From Ornithodoros turicata (taxonomy: Eukaryota > Arthropoda > Arachnida > Ixodida > Argasidae): a stretch of DNA of 64,000 nucleotides. The stretch lies in NCBI RefSeq assembly GCF_037126465.1, contig NW_026999355.1, forward strand, positions 992,001 through 1,056,000. The letters are read 5' to 3'. Position numbers and translations under genes: made by a program. Numbering within the stretch: position 1 is the first letter of the stretch; every line of letters begins with the position of its first letter. Of the stretch, positions 1-12,007 are shown in pieces. Below the pieces are notes generated by a model. That model made no database searches. It saw only the letters and a program-made list of their open reading frames with translations, and was not told where the DNA came from.

Positions 1-1150
1 CCGACATACATTCCACCGTAACCGTAACCCTCGGATAGTATCCATGACATGACTTCAGAGCACACGACGTCTGTTTCATTCGCCTATCCGTAGTCCAAAC
101 CGGCGAAGTTTTTTCTTGTACCGAAAACCGTAAAATATATTTTTCGGTTTCCCTCCTGAGCGAAAAAAAACGTATACTGTTTCGATTCCGTTCCGGTTCG
201 CACCAAAATAGCGGTTTTCTTCGGTTTTCGGTTCCGGTTTTCGGTTCGCTCCGACACACTGGTCATGCCTCTTTGAGCGAGTCCGACCCCCCTGGTGGGG
301 TCTCCGATAATGTGGCGCATAATAGGATTCGTGGAAACTAAGTCTCGTGTTTTCTTTCCGCGAGTATTTAATGCGGTTTTTAAATAAACACGCACTCCTT
401 CACCATGTACGTCGCCATCGACACTTCATTTCGAAGCATGATCAGTGTGCAACGGGTAATGTAATGGAAGCGCACGTAATATATTTTTGGTCGGAGCTGT
501 AATGCGACCGCGCGCGCCGATGGCCAGCGACTTCAGATTTGTGATTGTGGGTGGGGTTGTCCTGCGACTTTTAACTTGTCTCTGAGGATTAACATAGTTG
601 CTCTAAACCACCATGCTTGCCACTTCCTAGAATGTGCGTTTTTCACCTGAGAACTGAAAGAAAATGTAGGAGACTTGCCGCGGTGCCCAGTAACTTCTGA
701 AAGTCGTCTGCTCACGCCGATACACTAGCGCGCGCAAAAGCAGACGATTACTGTGGCTGCGTTCCAATACCCCGGTTAGTCGACTGCCTAGCGGTCTAAC
801 CGGAAGTGTCGCCATGTTAAGGTTTGTTCCAATTCCCGCCTAGACTGCTATCCAGGCGTCTTTCGCCTAGTCTGCATCGATGCACACTAGCTATGCGTCT
901 GAGTGGTCGTCGCTGACAGCAGCCGTGAAAATTAATACGCTTGTCGACGACATCGATACTCTTTAGGTCTGGTGCGTTTACGGCGTTCAACAATAAGTCC
1001 AAAAAAGAGATATTTTATCTAATCTATTGATTGAAAATACAAGAAAATGCAAGAATCGCGCATTTATTGGAATACTACGCCGTAACAGCAATGAGCCGTG
1101 ACGGCATTTTCGCTGATCACTGTGCTCTGCAATATAACGATACGCAGGAA
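1..1150. other. No gene recognised
   Basis: I see no convincing gene here. Around 200-250 the sequence is a degenerate tandem of a cggttttcggttc-like motif. At 762-777 a 16-bp sequence (ggctgcgttccaatac) has an exact inverted match at about 7392-7407, on the far side of the gypsy remnant. This may be an older repeat into which that element went. Open frames here are short and look random. Confidence 0.5.
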
Positions 1151-1256
1151 GAATGTGTAGGAATGAGAGTATTCCAAGTTTGTGGACAGCGGTTTATTGT
1201 CCGAAGGCTGGACTGGACTGAACGTCCGTGAGGATGAGAAGCTGCGAGCCAGAATG

Positions 1257-2687
1257 TTAAGCTCGCGCCGGGTGGCGCTGCTGTCTCGTCGGCTTCTTCG
1301 TCCGGCGGCTGGAAGCGCCGCTACAGTGCCCCACCGCTGAAAACGGCGAGGAACGATCGGACCAGGTGACGGTTTTGCGTGTTCGGTCCTGGCAGTCGAT
1401 GGGCGAAGGTGTATGGTCGAAGTCTGTGGTGTTCGGGAGTGACGAGACGAAAGAGTCCGCATTCTCCAGGAAGGCGGGCTTGAGCCTGTCCAGGCTGACT
1501 ATCTCTTCCCGTCCGTTGATGAGTATGCGGAAGGTTTTGTCAGAGCGGTGCAGAACGGGATGTGGACCAGTATAGGGGGGAACGAGGGATGGCTTAACTC
1601 CGTCGATGCGGAGGAAAACATGGGTGGCAGTGGCAAGTTGTTGCGGGACGTAGGGCTTGCAGGATGAGTTGGCACGGGTGGGTACGGGACGGAGGCTGTC
1701 GAAGACGCAGTGGAGGCGGTCGAGGAGCTCTGAAGGGGTGGAGGGCGAGCTTGATTCGACGAAGAATTCGGCGGGGGGGCGCAGGCTGCAGCCGTAGACG
1801 AGCTGCGCTGGACTGCAGCCAAGGTCGGCCTTGAAGGCAGAACGGACTCCAAGAAGCACTAGGGGTAAGGCATCTGCCCAGTGGGAGCGGACCTGACGCA
1901 CCATCAAGGCCTTGAGGTGCCGATGAAACCTCTCCACCAAACCGTTCGACGCAGGGTGGTACGAAGTTGTTCTTACGCGCGAGGTGCCAAGTAGAGTGGT
2001 GAAAGCGGTGAAAAGGCGGCTTTCAAACTGGGGACCTCGGTCTGTTGTTACACGTGAGGGCACACCGAAACGGGCGATCCAACTGCTTAGGAAGGTGGCG
2101 GCTACGGTTTCGGCGGTTGTGTCGGTGATGGGCGTAGCCTCTGGCCAGAGGGTGAAGCTGTCAATGGCCGTGAGAAGGTAGCGGTATCCGCGCGAGATGG
2201 GAAGAGGACCAACTATGTCCAGATGGACGAAATCGAAGCGGGCGTCGGGCGGCGCGAACTTGCCAAGCGGGGTGACGGTGTGACGCTGGATCTTTGAGCG
2301 CTGACAAGCGACGCAGCACCTCACCCAAGCTCGAATGTCCGCATTCATGGATGGCCACACGTAGCGCTCGGCGATGAGTTTCTGAGTAGGTTGGGCGCCG
2401 GGGTGGGACAGGTCGTGAATGGAAGCGAAGATAGCGCGCCGGAGCTCTGCTGGCACGAAAGGTCTTGCACGGCCGGTCGAAGTGTCGCAACACAGCGTAA
2501 TGTCCGTGCCGGGCAGCGGAATGTCCTCCAGCCGTAGAGAAGACGACTGCGTCTCACGGAGTCGGAGGAGCTCTTGGTCGGAGGGTTGAGCGGATGCGAG
2601 GTCTTCCGGCGAGACGGATGTGGCACGTACAGAGAGCGGCGCAATGCGGCTGAGGGCATCAGCTGGACCGTTGGCGCTTCCCTGCAC
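1257..2687 (-). pseudogene. gypsy integrase (C-terminal part of pol)
   Basis: An open frame of about 476 codons encodes a gypsy integrase. It has an HHCC zinc-binding N-terminus (a histidine pair, then CCVACQRSK). The catalytic core has DIVGPL for the first Asp, TDRGPQFES for the second and NGLVERFH for the Glu. The C-terminal tail continues with SLDRLKPAF, typical of these proteins. The start is not a real one: the frame is continuous with the RNase H upstream except for a single in-frame TAG at 2691-2693. It begins with the linker that precedes PADALSR, the usual end of gypsy RNase H. The integrase catalytic residues are all present, but the element is otherwise broken. Confidence 0.9.
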
Positions 2688-2690
2688 GTA

Positions 2691-2988
2691 CTAGATCTGC
2701 GTGCAGAATTCCGCCAGGTAGGACAACTGCCGAATCTCACGAGGCGAGTAGCGGCCACTAGCAGAACGAAAAGCATAGGAGAGAGGCTTGTGGTCCGAGA
2801 GGATCGTGAAGTCTCGGCCCTCCAAAAAGTGGCGAAAGTGCCGGACTGCAAGGTACGCAGCAAGGAGCTCCCGGCCGAACGTGCTGTATTTCTGTTCGGC
2901 GGGTTTCAACTTCTTACTGAAGAAGGCTATAGGGCGCCGGCTGTCGTCAAACTTCTGATGTAAGGCCGCGCCCACGGCCACGTTGGAG
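2691..2988 (-). pseudogene. gypsy RNase H, truncated by the hAT insertion
   Basis: The minus-strand translation reads AVGAALHQKF, then RPIAFFSKKL, YSTFGRELLA and LSDHKPLSYAF. This is the standard gypsy RNase H series. Its first strand (the VDASN motif) lies across the hAT insertion at about 5740-5760. The frame ends in a TAG just before the integrase linker, so this stop and the insertion both disable it. Confidence 0.88.
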
Positions 2989-5738
2989 CAGTATTGCCAA
3001 GTTGGAGGATTTCCCTCCAAATCTGGAGGGTTTGTGCCGGAGCCTAGCGGGAAGAATTTCGATTTGGAGGGCGGAGGGAAATCTGGAGGTTTCGGTTTCA
3101 CTTCGGAAGGATTTCAGAGGAATTTCAACTTTCGTCATGTACCCATAAAATTTGTGCTAATACGGCCCCAAAACAGGCTCAACAGATGTCAGATGGCAAA
3201 CTGCAGACGTTTCAGAACGTTTGATGTTTTAGAAAGTAGCGTGTTGCACACCTTATGCGGCTTACTCGGGGGTTTCTTCGTGCTTGGTGTGCTGGCGTCT
3301 GCTCCGGCCAAGCGTCCTCTCCTCTCCGTGACGGCGGACGCGTGTTGGTTTTTGCATGCTCTGTGAAGCTCATTAGATATTTTTGCGAGTCGGTTTGGCT
3401 TCTGGGGCACAATATCCCTCCTCACAATAATGGGAAAGCCTTCCAATCCAGAGAAGAAGTCACCATACCGACAGAAGTTCTCGAAAGAGTGGCTTAAACT
3501 TGATGAATTCAAGGACTGGCTTGAAGAGGTGTCCCAAAGCCCGCATAAAGCAAGGTGTAAGTTCTGCTGTTGCACTCTTACTGCGAAGCGCAAGGACTTG
3601 CATGATCATGCCCTAACAGCAAAGCACAGAGAGGCTTCATCACTTTTCTCAAGCGCTAGGCAACCCAGACTACCTTTCATGCGCAGCTCGAGAGCAGATG
3701 GAACGAGCACACTAGAAGGCGCCCTGGCACTATTTGTCGCCTCTCATTGTTCACTTTTGTCCGTGGACCACCTTGGAGAACTGTGCAAGCATAAAATCTC
3801 CGACAGTCTTGCTGCAGCAGGAGTAAAGCTTCATAGAACGAAATGCACTGCCATGTTGCAGAATATCATCTCTCCACACTTTGCCAAAGAACTGAGAGAT
3901 GATATCGGTGAGGGGAAGTACAGTCTTCTTCTCGATGAGTCCACGGACATAACTGTGACGAAGTTGCTGGGTATTGTAGTAATATACTTCAGCCAAAACA
4001 GAAGCAGCCTCGTGCCCACATTTCTGGCTCTGGAAAGGCTCGAAGAATGCAACGCACAAGGCATTGTGGATGCCGTGAAAAATGCTCTGTGCAAGTTTTC
4101 GCTTGACTTGAAGAATCTGGAAGGAATTGGCACTGATAATGCAAGCGTGATGACGGGCATCAACAACGGTGTCTACGCAAAGATGAAGGAAGAGGTGCCG
4201 AACTTGGTCCTGATCAGGTGCGTCTGTCATTCTCTACAGCTGGCTGTCTCTTGTGCGACGAGAGAAAGTCTGCCGAGAAGTTTAGAGTACCTCGTGGGCG
4301 AAACCTATAACTGGTTTGCAAGGTCAAGTGCACGTCAGGCAACATACGAGAGGATTTATAAATGTCTTAATGAAGGACAGGAACCACTAAAGCTTGTGCA
4401 AGCAAGTGACACGAGGTGGCTCTCCATTGAGACTGCTATATCGCGAATTCTCGACCAGTGGACTGAGCTTCAGTTACACTTTGAGGTGACTCGTCTCAAC
4501 GGAAAATGTTACGCGGCTGCATGAGGTTCTTTACGCTATGTACAAGGACGAGACGAACAGGGCGTACTTGTTGTTCCTCAGGCCTATACTGGCCGACGTC
4601 CAGAGAGTCAACAAGTCTTTCCAGGCAGACACGGCTGACCCTTTGAGGCTGTTAACTGACCTCGTGACGTTGCTCAGATCGCTCGCTCAGAAGGTACTTC
4701 TTCCGACATGCCGCGTCGATGTTCTGACTACAAACATCGACAGCTATCTGGATCCCAAGCCGTACCTTGGCTACAGCTTCGAGAAGAAAATGGGTGAACT
4801 TCGAGAAAAGCGTCTACGTATTGACGAGGATGGCATTCGCGAAAGATGTGTTGAGTTCGTCAAATGCCTCATTAAGCAGCTGCAACAAAGGCTCCCGGAA
4901 AACGCTAGCATCCTTGAGACGGTCAGCCTGTTGTCGCCTTCAAAAAGCCTCCGAGCAGTCAAAGATTCTCTTGTCCCGATCATGGAGCAGAGGGGCTTGA
5001 ACGACAGCACTATAACCCGAATAGACTTCCAGTGGAAGAACCTGACACTTGTACAGTGGACGAACACCACCGACACTGTGAAATTTTGGAGCGAAGTGGA
5101 CAAATACAGGGACGCCACGGGGGAAAATCCGTACAAGGAGCTAGCGGACTTTGCAATTCGCCTTCTAGTTCTGCCGTGGTCGAACGCCGAGGTTGAGAGG
5201 TTGTTTAGTGCAATGAACATCGTGAAAAACAAAATGAGAAACCGAATGGGACTCGGGGTATTAAACGCCATACTGAGCGTCCGTGCTGGGCTTCGAAGAA
5301 ACAAGAAGTGCTGTCGTGACTATGAACTGCCCGAAAACGTGCTGCGCTCCATTGGCACCATGGCCGCATACACTCCCGCTGGCAGTGCTTCGGAGCCAGG
5401 TACGTCTGCAAGCACTTCGCAAGCTCACGAAGATCTTCCCGACGACATCATGCAATGCATTCTGCCAGACTTCTAGACTCCCCAATGCTCTTTATTTTTA
5501 TTTTCTCACTATACTCTCACTTCAACTCGAGTCGGGGCGTTGCTGGGCAAAGGACATACCCGTGTATACAAAATCTGTGATATCTTGTTCCGCGCAAGTG
5601 AATATATCAGTATACCATCAATCTGTAATTGTTTCACTGAAAATACACGATATTTTGAGACACGGAGGTTTTTGTTCAGATTCTAGAGGGTTTTGGGGTT
5701 GACTTGGAGGGAGCGCCGAAAAAAAGTTGGCAACACTG
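2989..5738 (+). mobile_element. hAT transposon with perfect 8-bp target duplication
   Basis: The left terminus (cagtattgccaa, 2989-3000) and right terminus (ttggcaacactg, 5727-5738) are 12-bp inverted repeats differing at one base. The element is flanked by an identical 8-bp duplication, cgttggag, at 2981-2988 and 5739-5746. The 8-bp duplication, the CAGTGTTG-type terminus and the hAT transposase inside agree. It sits inside the RNase H of gypsy remnant 1 and is therefore younger than it. Length is 2750 bp. Sequence just inside both ends contains repeated ttggaggg-like motifs, probable subterminal transposase-binding repeats. Confidence 0.95.
3430..5476 (+). pseudogene. hAT transposase, one frameshift
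   Basis: Two open frames (3430-4524, 364 codons; 4538-5476, 312 codons) together make one hAT transposase. The N-terminus has a BED-like C2H2 finger (C43, C46, H60, H66). It is followed by the first catalytic block LLLDESTDIT, a CVCHSLQLA motif and the DTRWLS block. The second frame ends with the hAT dimerisation domain, including LPWSNAEVERLFSAMN. The frames are offset near 4500-4515, where the first ends in TGA, so a single small indel probably inactivated an otherwise full-length protein (about 680 residues). The start ATG at 3430 begins the conserved N-terminus. No intron is needed. Confidence 0.9.
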
Positions 5739-7188
5739 CGTTGGAGGCATCCACCATTAGTGCGGTCGGAGCCCCACGCTTGGGATGCTACAGCTGTATC
5801 TGCGCGCTGATGTCCACCTTGATCTTCGAGAAGGCGGCTTCGGCTTCAGCTGACCAGGGAAGGGGCTTCGACCCGCCGCGATAACTGAGGAGAGCTTCTA
5901 GTGGGCGCAAAGTGGTGGCACAGTGAGGGATGAATCGCCGGTAAAAGTTAATTAAACCGAGGAAACGTCTCAACTGGCGGAGAGACTGAGGCTGCGGAAA
6001 GCTGGTGATTGCGTCGACCTTGCTTGCGAGAGGAGCGATGCCGGTGGAAGAGACCATGTGACCAAGGAATTCGGTGGACTCAACGCCAAATTCACACTTC
6101 TGGACGTTGATGACGATGCCATGAGCGGCCAGTCGCGCGAAAAGTTGACGGAGGTGGTCAGCATGCTCCTCACGGGTAGAACTTGCAACAAGCAGGTCGT
6201 CGATATAGGCAAAGACGAAAGAAAGGCCTCTGGTGACGGAATGAATGAACCTCTGGAAGGTCTGTGTTGCGTTACGCAACCCGAAAGGCATCCGTTGGAA
6301 TTCAAACAGACCGAATGGGGTGGTAATGGCGGTCTTCTTGATGTCGTCGGGGGCAACGGGAATCTGATGGTAAGCTTTCACTAGGTCGATTTTAGAAAAG
6401 ATGGTAGCGCCGTGCAAGTTGACGGTGAAATCCTGCAGGCGAGGCAAGGGGTAACGGTCTGGAACTGTGGCGAGGTTGAGAGCGCGGTAATCGCCGCAAG
6501 GTCGCCAGTCCCCGGTCTTTTTGGGGACCATATGCAGCGGAGATGACCAGTCGCTGGAGGAAGGTCGGGCGACACCAATAGTGAGCATGTGCTCGAACTC
6601 CGTGCGGGCGATTTTGAGTTTTTCCGGGGCGAGACGCTGAGGTCGCGCAAAAACAGGCGGTCCAGCGGTGCAGATGTGATGCACAATATCGTGCGCGACG
6701 GGTCTCGTCCAATCCGGTGGTTGGGTGAGAGAAGGGAACTCTCGAAGGATCGAGGCGTACGGGGATGTCAATGCAGAAAGCGGGACGGTATCGGCGCAGG
6801 GAGGTCGGTTGCCGGTCATGACGTGTACGGAAAGCTTCGTGCATGTGTCGAGAAGTAGCTTGTTCCGCACATTAACCGTGAGGCCGAAATGCTGCAGAAA
6901 ATCTGCCCCCAATATGGGTTCGCCGACACCGGCTACCAGGAAAAGCCAGGAAAAGCTCCTGCGTAGGCCTATGTTAAGGCTAAGAATCTGCTGGCGGAAA
7001 ACTCGGATGGTGGTATTGTTGGCCGCCGTAAGGTGGAATAAGGGCGGGAGACGCCGGTCAGAAGGTGTAGCAGGGAGGACGCTGACTTCTGCGCCTGTGT
7101 CCACCAGAAGGCGTAACTTAGTGGCACGATCTGTGACATAGAAGAGGCGACCGGTGGGGGTAGTCGGGGTGCTGCTGGTCATCGACAA
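5739..7188 (-). pseudogene. gypsy protease-reverse transcriptase (N-terminal part of pol)
   Basis: A minus-strand frame of about 466 codons begins near a retropepsin ([13 protein letters not shown]). It continues into a gypsy reverse transcriptase with [33 protein letters not shown] and the catalytic FAYIDDLLV, then the connection segment [17 protein letters not shown] at 5788-5790 ends the frame. The RNase H start (PTALMVDASNAV) continues in frame beyond it until the hAT insertion. Catalytic residues appear intact. No gag domain lies upstream. Confidence 0.9.
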
Positions 7189-7190
7189 TT

Positions 7191-8500
7191 GAGTTGAATT
7201 ATTTAATTATTTGAGCGTTTATAAATGAATTACGCGACGTTTAAACCAAATGCGGAATTAAAGTTCCTACGGGCCATGACAGATGGCGATACCGGCGCCA
7301 AGTCCGCAAGTTTGTCCCAAATATCCGCCGATAGGGCGACCTACCTTAGGCGTCTACCTAGCTGTCCACTCAGACAGCTTCTCCTGCGCTGAGTATTGGA
7401 ACGCAGCCTGTATCCTATCACGGACTTTCCCGAAGGGCGACGAGGCCGTTCTTATTGTTGCCAACACAGATCGCGGCATGCTCTGCAGTCTTTATCAATT
7501 TAATTCGGTTATTTAATAACTGGTGCCTGTTTTGCCTGGTAAATTCGCAGTATTCTATTTTCAACAAAGGGCAATCGAATGGTACAGGGGCAGGGGGTAC
7601 GCGACCGTCCCTTTAAGATAGCTCTCCTGCCGCTTCTCGGCCTTTTGGGTTAAAGGTACCATGAAAGGATATTTGACAATGTCCTATTTGATATATGTCC
7701 TTTTTAATGAGTTTTGCGGAATGATAGATGAGCACTCCTTCCGTGACATTGTGTACCGTTACTACAATTTCTTGAGCAAAACTGATGAACAAATGAAAAG
7801 CAGCGTCTGTCTTTCAAATATGTATGTTCCTTGTAACTTGCAACCAATGCACGACCGACGCAACATTACTCCGTAAACACAGCTACACTATACATGTGAC
7901 GCATATTTAAGCAGACATATTACCTGTAACAAACCAATAGCACCGCTGCCGTGTGTTTCCATGACGCAGACATTCCTGCAGCATAGGAACAGTCGCTGCT
8001 TGCTCCTTCGGCATCGCAACCGGTAGACGTGAAATTCACCTTCACGAAGTTCGGTTGATCAAATACACCACACGTTTGCAGGCAATACGCCACAACCATA
8101 ACTTTCTCTTTCGACTTCTCCGCTACGCCTGCAAAAGGTACATGGGAAGCACCTAATATTCGTTCCCCTTCGACGAAACATCGGGAGTCAACGCTGCATT
8201 TCAGATATTTCAAAAGCGAACCCAAGCTTGGCCGCAGGAGCAACCTGGATACGTCCGCCATGTTGAATTTTCGACGCGCCACCTACAGGTCATCAAAAAC
8301 GCGAATAAGTGGAAAGGCGGTGAGAAATTGTCCGGCTTCAGTGGTTCTGTGGTGAGCCGTTGTCCGGCCTCAGGAGGTTTTTTGGTGAGCAATTGTCCGG
8401 TGAACAATTGTCGACGCCCCGGTTATATCCGCACTGTGCTGTAAAATGGTGTCTGCCCATTTCATCCAACGCCGTTTCAAAACCTCCCCACTTCATCGTC
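7191..8500. other. Intergenic, no gene recognised
   Basis: No protein with recognisable motifs is present. The stretch holds a short U2 snRNA-like segment (7631-7649) and ordinary AT-rich sequence. At 8509-8525 there is a TTG/GTT microsatellite just before a tandem repeat. Confidence 0.5.
7631..7649 (+). ncRNA. U2 snRNA-like 5' fragment
   Basis: cgcttctcggccttttgg matches the conserved 5' end of U2 snRNA over 18 bases. The branch-point recognition region that should follow (GTAGTA) is absent and the downstream sequence is unlike U2. This is a fragment, either a truncated U2 pseudogene or the head of a U2-derived SINE. It is not a functional gene. Confidence 0.5.
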
Positions 8501-8526
8501 AAAATATAATTGTTGTTGTTGTTGTA

Positions 8527-8930
8527 GACAAAAGTTTGCGCTTCCGTTGAATCGAATGCGGGAGCTTGCACCGCCTGCACTATAGTTCGCCCAGCATTAT
8601 TTGTGAACTCGTGCTGAACTCCCACGGCACTTTTCCCAATCAAATGATGGAGTGTAGAGCAAAGGTTCGCACTTCCGTCGAATCGAATGCGGGAGCTTGC
8701 ACCGCCTGCACTGGTTCACAGAGTACAGCCCAATCGTACAGTACAGCCCAGCATTTTCTGTGAACGTGTGTTTGGGGGGGGGGGGGGGGGGGAGTGAAGT
8801 AACCATCTACAGTCCAACGCGTGCTGCACTTCCATGACACTTTTTCCAATCGAATGGCCGAAAGCAGTACAAAGGTTTGCACTTCCGTTGAATCGAATGC
8901 GAGAGCTTGCACCGCCTGCACTATAGTACT
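8527..8930 (+). repeat. Irregular tandem repeat, three copies, with poly-G run
   Basis: A block of about 50 bases beginning aaggtttgcacttccgttga occurs at about 8529, 8660 and 8872. The copies are separated by related but variable spacers containing cacttttcccaatc and cagcccagcatt. A run of 19 G lies at about 8774-8792. The unit spacing (about 130 and 210 bp) is unequal. No protein is implied. Confidence 0.8.
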
Positions 8931-9155
8931 GCAAAGAGTAGTAGTAGTCAGTCAGCAGTAATACTGCCCAGAGTAGTCAGAGTACTGCCCAGCATGGGCT
9001 TGCGAAAGCAATTACGGGTCCCGAGGATGAGTCCTACCCGGGCCCGCTTGTGATATGTCTCCTAGTGCTAGCAAACGTCGTGCTGAAGGGGCTCAGGCCC
9101 CGAGCCGTCATTCCCGGCTGCCCACCCCCTTTTGCCGGTCCTGCAGCCCAATCGA

Positions 9156-11748
9156 GGCTAATTCCAGCGAATTTCGACCAAGCGAGGGACCTGACCATCT
9201 CCATTTAAAATATATATATATATATATATATATTCTTCAGGGGACAGGAAATGATGAAAAATGCGCCTATATTTAAGCCCCAACCTTCAGCCATTTTCGA
9301 AGGAGAGGGGGAGAAAGAAACTGGTCGAAATGTGACCCAATCGTTTCGAGCTACTTTGAGGGCTTTTCAAGTGAGAACTATGCGGTTCAAAGAGCCACAA
9401 TTTTTTTTTATCTTCTCACTACTACATGGACAACATACTTTCTTCTTCTTGCCCATTTGTAGCTGAAATTTTTTTCGTAAAAAAATTGCAAAATCGCAAG
9501 AAAACGCTGGATCAAGACTGGATCAAGCGGTTGACCCATGTGAATGGCGGCGCCTAAACTGTCACCACCCAAGTTGTCACCACCCAAGTTTTGCCGCGGC
9601 TGTTTCAGACTCGCATTGTAGTTCTGACGTTTCCGCATGAGACATGAGTTCTGCCTAGAGCAGCAAGCGGGTCTACTGTGCAGACCATTTGCACAAACAC
9701 AACAAGAAAAAAAAAGTCATACAAAGGACTTCCAGTGCGTGACTCGGATTGATGTTGACGCCCTGAAAGCTGTACTTGGTGCCGAAGGTGCAAGTGATAT
9801 CCGGGAATCAGATATGCTGTGCCAAAACTGCTTTGTGAGTTTCTATAGGTTATGTGAATCACATCAACCCTCAACGTCCACGTCATGCAATATCAGCACG
9901 AAAGATGATCCGTTGTCAACGGAAGACGAAGCGATTGATGGAAACAATAATCGATTAATAACGTCACAAGGCATCGGCGAGACACCAGTGAGAAAGCGCA
10001 AGAAGACCTCCACATCGTACGTGAAAAGAAAGAACTCCGAAATTTCGGAAACTCTAGGTGTCAAGGCACGTCGACAGATTGAAACAGCGCTCGACGTTTC
10101 CCTTCCCGGTACATCGAATAGCAATTGCCAGCTGTGCTTAGCGTTGTTGGGAAATATTAGGATGGCCTACCGAGCATGTAAGTCACTGCAACAGCGATGC
10201 TAAATTCTTACACTGCATCGATGTCAGAGCGCGACGTCCAAACAATCGTTCCTGAGGCAACCCGGTACATGATTCAGAAGTCCCAGAAGTTGCTCGCGGT
10301 AAACGATCTGTGGGCATTGCCTGACCCGTACGAGCGCAGTGCTCTGAAGGAAGATGATTTGGCGAGAGCAACGAGCTTTTATACGGTGGGTGAGCTGGAC
10401 TGCACAGTTCAAAGCCCACGATCAAGAGATGTCGTGCACGTTAAAGGAGGAGGCCAGAAACCCACAAAAGCTAGGAGGTACGTGACTTGTTCAATCCGTT
10501 AAGCGCCTACAGAAAATTTAGAAAGTATACAGACATAAGGCTTAGCTTGAACAAATTTTACTCCATCCGCCACAAGCGGGTTAGTAATAGCCAATGCATA
10601 AAGGAATGCGTATGCACATACTGTGCAAACTTCGAGCTTACCACGACAGCTGCCATAACAACGCCATGGGCCTGTTGCTCTGGGCCAGGTGGCGCGAGTG
10701 AGCAGCAACATGAGCGCCCCAAATCATGCAACACTCCCCAGTTTAGCAGACGACGCGGCACTTTCAAGTACACGGTTTCGAGTTGTTCGCGCTTTTCAAG
10801 AAGCACCGCTTTTTCTGTTGATTTCCTACAGGTTTTGTAGCTTTCTTGGCACCATACCGTTTGACACACCATGCAAAACCCGCTGATGGAACTCCTTACT
10901 GTTGGGATCCGCGGCCGTTTGGGCCCGAAATGGCGCTGTGCAAACTTCACTGCAACAGCCCTATAACAGCGTTTTTAACTTGATTTCTCTGAATCGCGTC
11001 CGCCCTCGGCGACCGTAACGCCGACCAGCTGCGGGAGAGTACCGCCTACGGGTAGCGCGCAGCGCGCGTGCACACTGTCGCTCTAAAAAATCGTAGCGCA
11101 CCGACAATCAAATACGAATCTCAATTTTTTTTCTGTGTGTTAGGAAAGGGTTTCTGAGCAACGTATAAAAAGGTCGCGGCAACTTTTTGATGGCCATTTT
11201 TTGTTAGCACCGGCCGAAATACAGCTAAATCGCGATATCGCCTGTGAGATTACTACAATCTGCTTCTAGCGGATTAACTCTAGAACAATGAAAATGTATC
11301 AACAGATAGGGTATGCAATGACGAAAAGAATGGTGTCGGTTTCATTATTCTCCGATAAACAGCGTCTGTACAGGAAGGCTCCGAAAAACGGCGTTTTTCG
11401 CGTTTTCTTGCGATTTTGCCATTTTTTTACGAAAAAAAGTTTCAGTTTCAAACGGGTAGGAAGAAGAAAGTGAGTTGTCCATGTAGTAGTGAGCAGGTGA
11501 AAAAAATTGTTGCTCTTAGAACCACATACTTCTCAATTGAGAAGCCCGCAAAGTATCTCGAAACGACTGGGTCACATTACATTTCGACCAGTTCCTTTCT
11601 CCCCCTCTCCGTCGAAAATGGCTGAAGGTTGGAGCTTAAATATAGGCGCATTTTTCATCTTTTCCCGTCCCCTGAGGAATATATATGTATATTTTTAAAT
11701 TTGAGATGGTCAGGTTCCTAGCTTGGTCGAAATTCGCTGGAATTAGCC
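9156..11748 (+). mobile_element. Long-TIR DNA transposon, copy 1 (4-bp duplication TCGA)
   Basis: The ends are GGCTAATTCC and its complement GGAATTAGCC, with several hundred bases of further terminal inverted repeat. The right repeat spans roughly 10985-11748; the left is truncated to about 350 bp. Both sides carry TCGA (9152-9155, 11749-11752), consistent with a 4-bp target duplication. The interior has the N-terminal part of a transposase but lacks the catalytic domain seen in copies 2 and 3. A 4-bp duplication with long TIRs has been described for Sola-type elements, but I cannot assign the superfamily. A TA microsatellite lies at about 9207-9232. Confidence 0.8.
9637..10640 (+). pseudogene. 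Transposase N-terminal region of long-TIR transposon (copy 1)
   Basis: A first frame (9637-10203) has cysteine pairs (MLCQNCF; NCQLC) and a Lys/Arg-rich stretch (RKRKKTSTSYVKRK), so it is a probable DNA-binding and nuclear-targeting region. It is followed in another frame by residues matching copies 2 and 3: LWALPDPYERSALKEDDL, then YRKFRKYTDI, LSLNKFYSIR and CVCTYCANFEL. These motifs belong to a DDE-type transposase family common in arthropods and cnidarians. The catalytic part (SDGASAHFKNR in the other copies) is missing, deleted after about 10640. Frameshifts separate the pieces. Confidence 0.6.
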
Positions 11749-11948
11749 TCGAGACAGCTATAATATTTCTTGATGCGCTGACGTCTAGCATCGAGGCTGT
11801 TATAATGACCGTTAGAGCGTTACGCTACTGAAAACTCGCAAATTTAAATAAGAAACAGATTAACTACAACAAGTGTCATCCTGGCTCGTAGCAATTATCA
11901 AATGAGCGGCTTTGAAACTACGTGGATTTCTCCCCGTTGCTACACCAA

Positions 11949-11970
11949 ACACCTTTCACTTTGCATACTG
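11949..11970 (+). promoter_or_regulatory. Candidate snRNA proximal sequence element (PSE)
   Basis: cacctttcactttgcatac lies about 50-60 bases upstream of the U1 start and resembles the snRNA PSE (CACC...A/C...AAAGT type) in position and composition. The same sequence precedes the second U1 copy at 35252-35416. Tick PSE consensus is not known to me, so this is inferred from position and conservation. Confidence 0.4.
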
Positions 11971-12007
11971 TGATCCCTTGGGGGCAGCTCGCGATGCAAG
12001 CACCGGC

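Larger units (their letters stand above)
1150..7190 (-). mobile_element. Ty3/gypsy-like retrotransposon remnant 1 (pol only), interrupted by a hAT element
   Basis: Read on the minus strand, protease, reverse transcriptase, RNase H and integrase follow in the gypsy order. No gag is visible upstream (above 7190) and no matching LTR pair was found, so the element is 5'-truncated. After the integrase end, a minus-strand AATAAA (1193-1198) lies in a region that could be the 3' LTR, but there is no second copy to confirm it. The body is split at 2988/5739 by a hAT transposon. In-frame stops (2691-2693 and 5788-5790) add to the decay. Confidence 0.85.
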
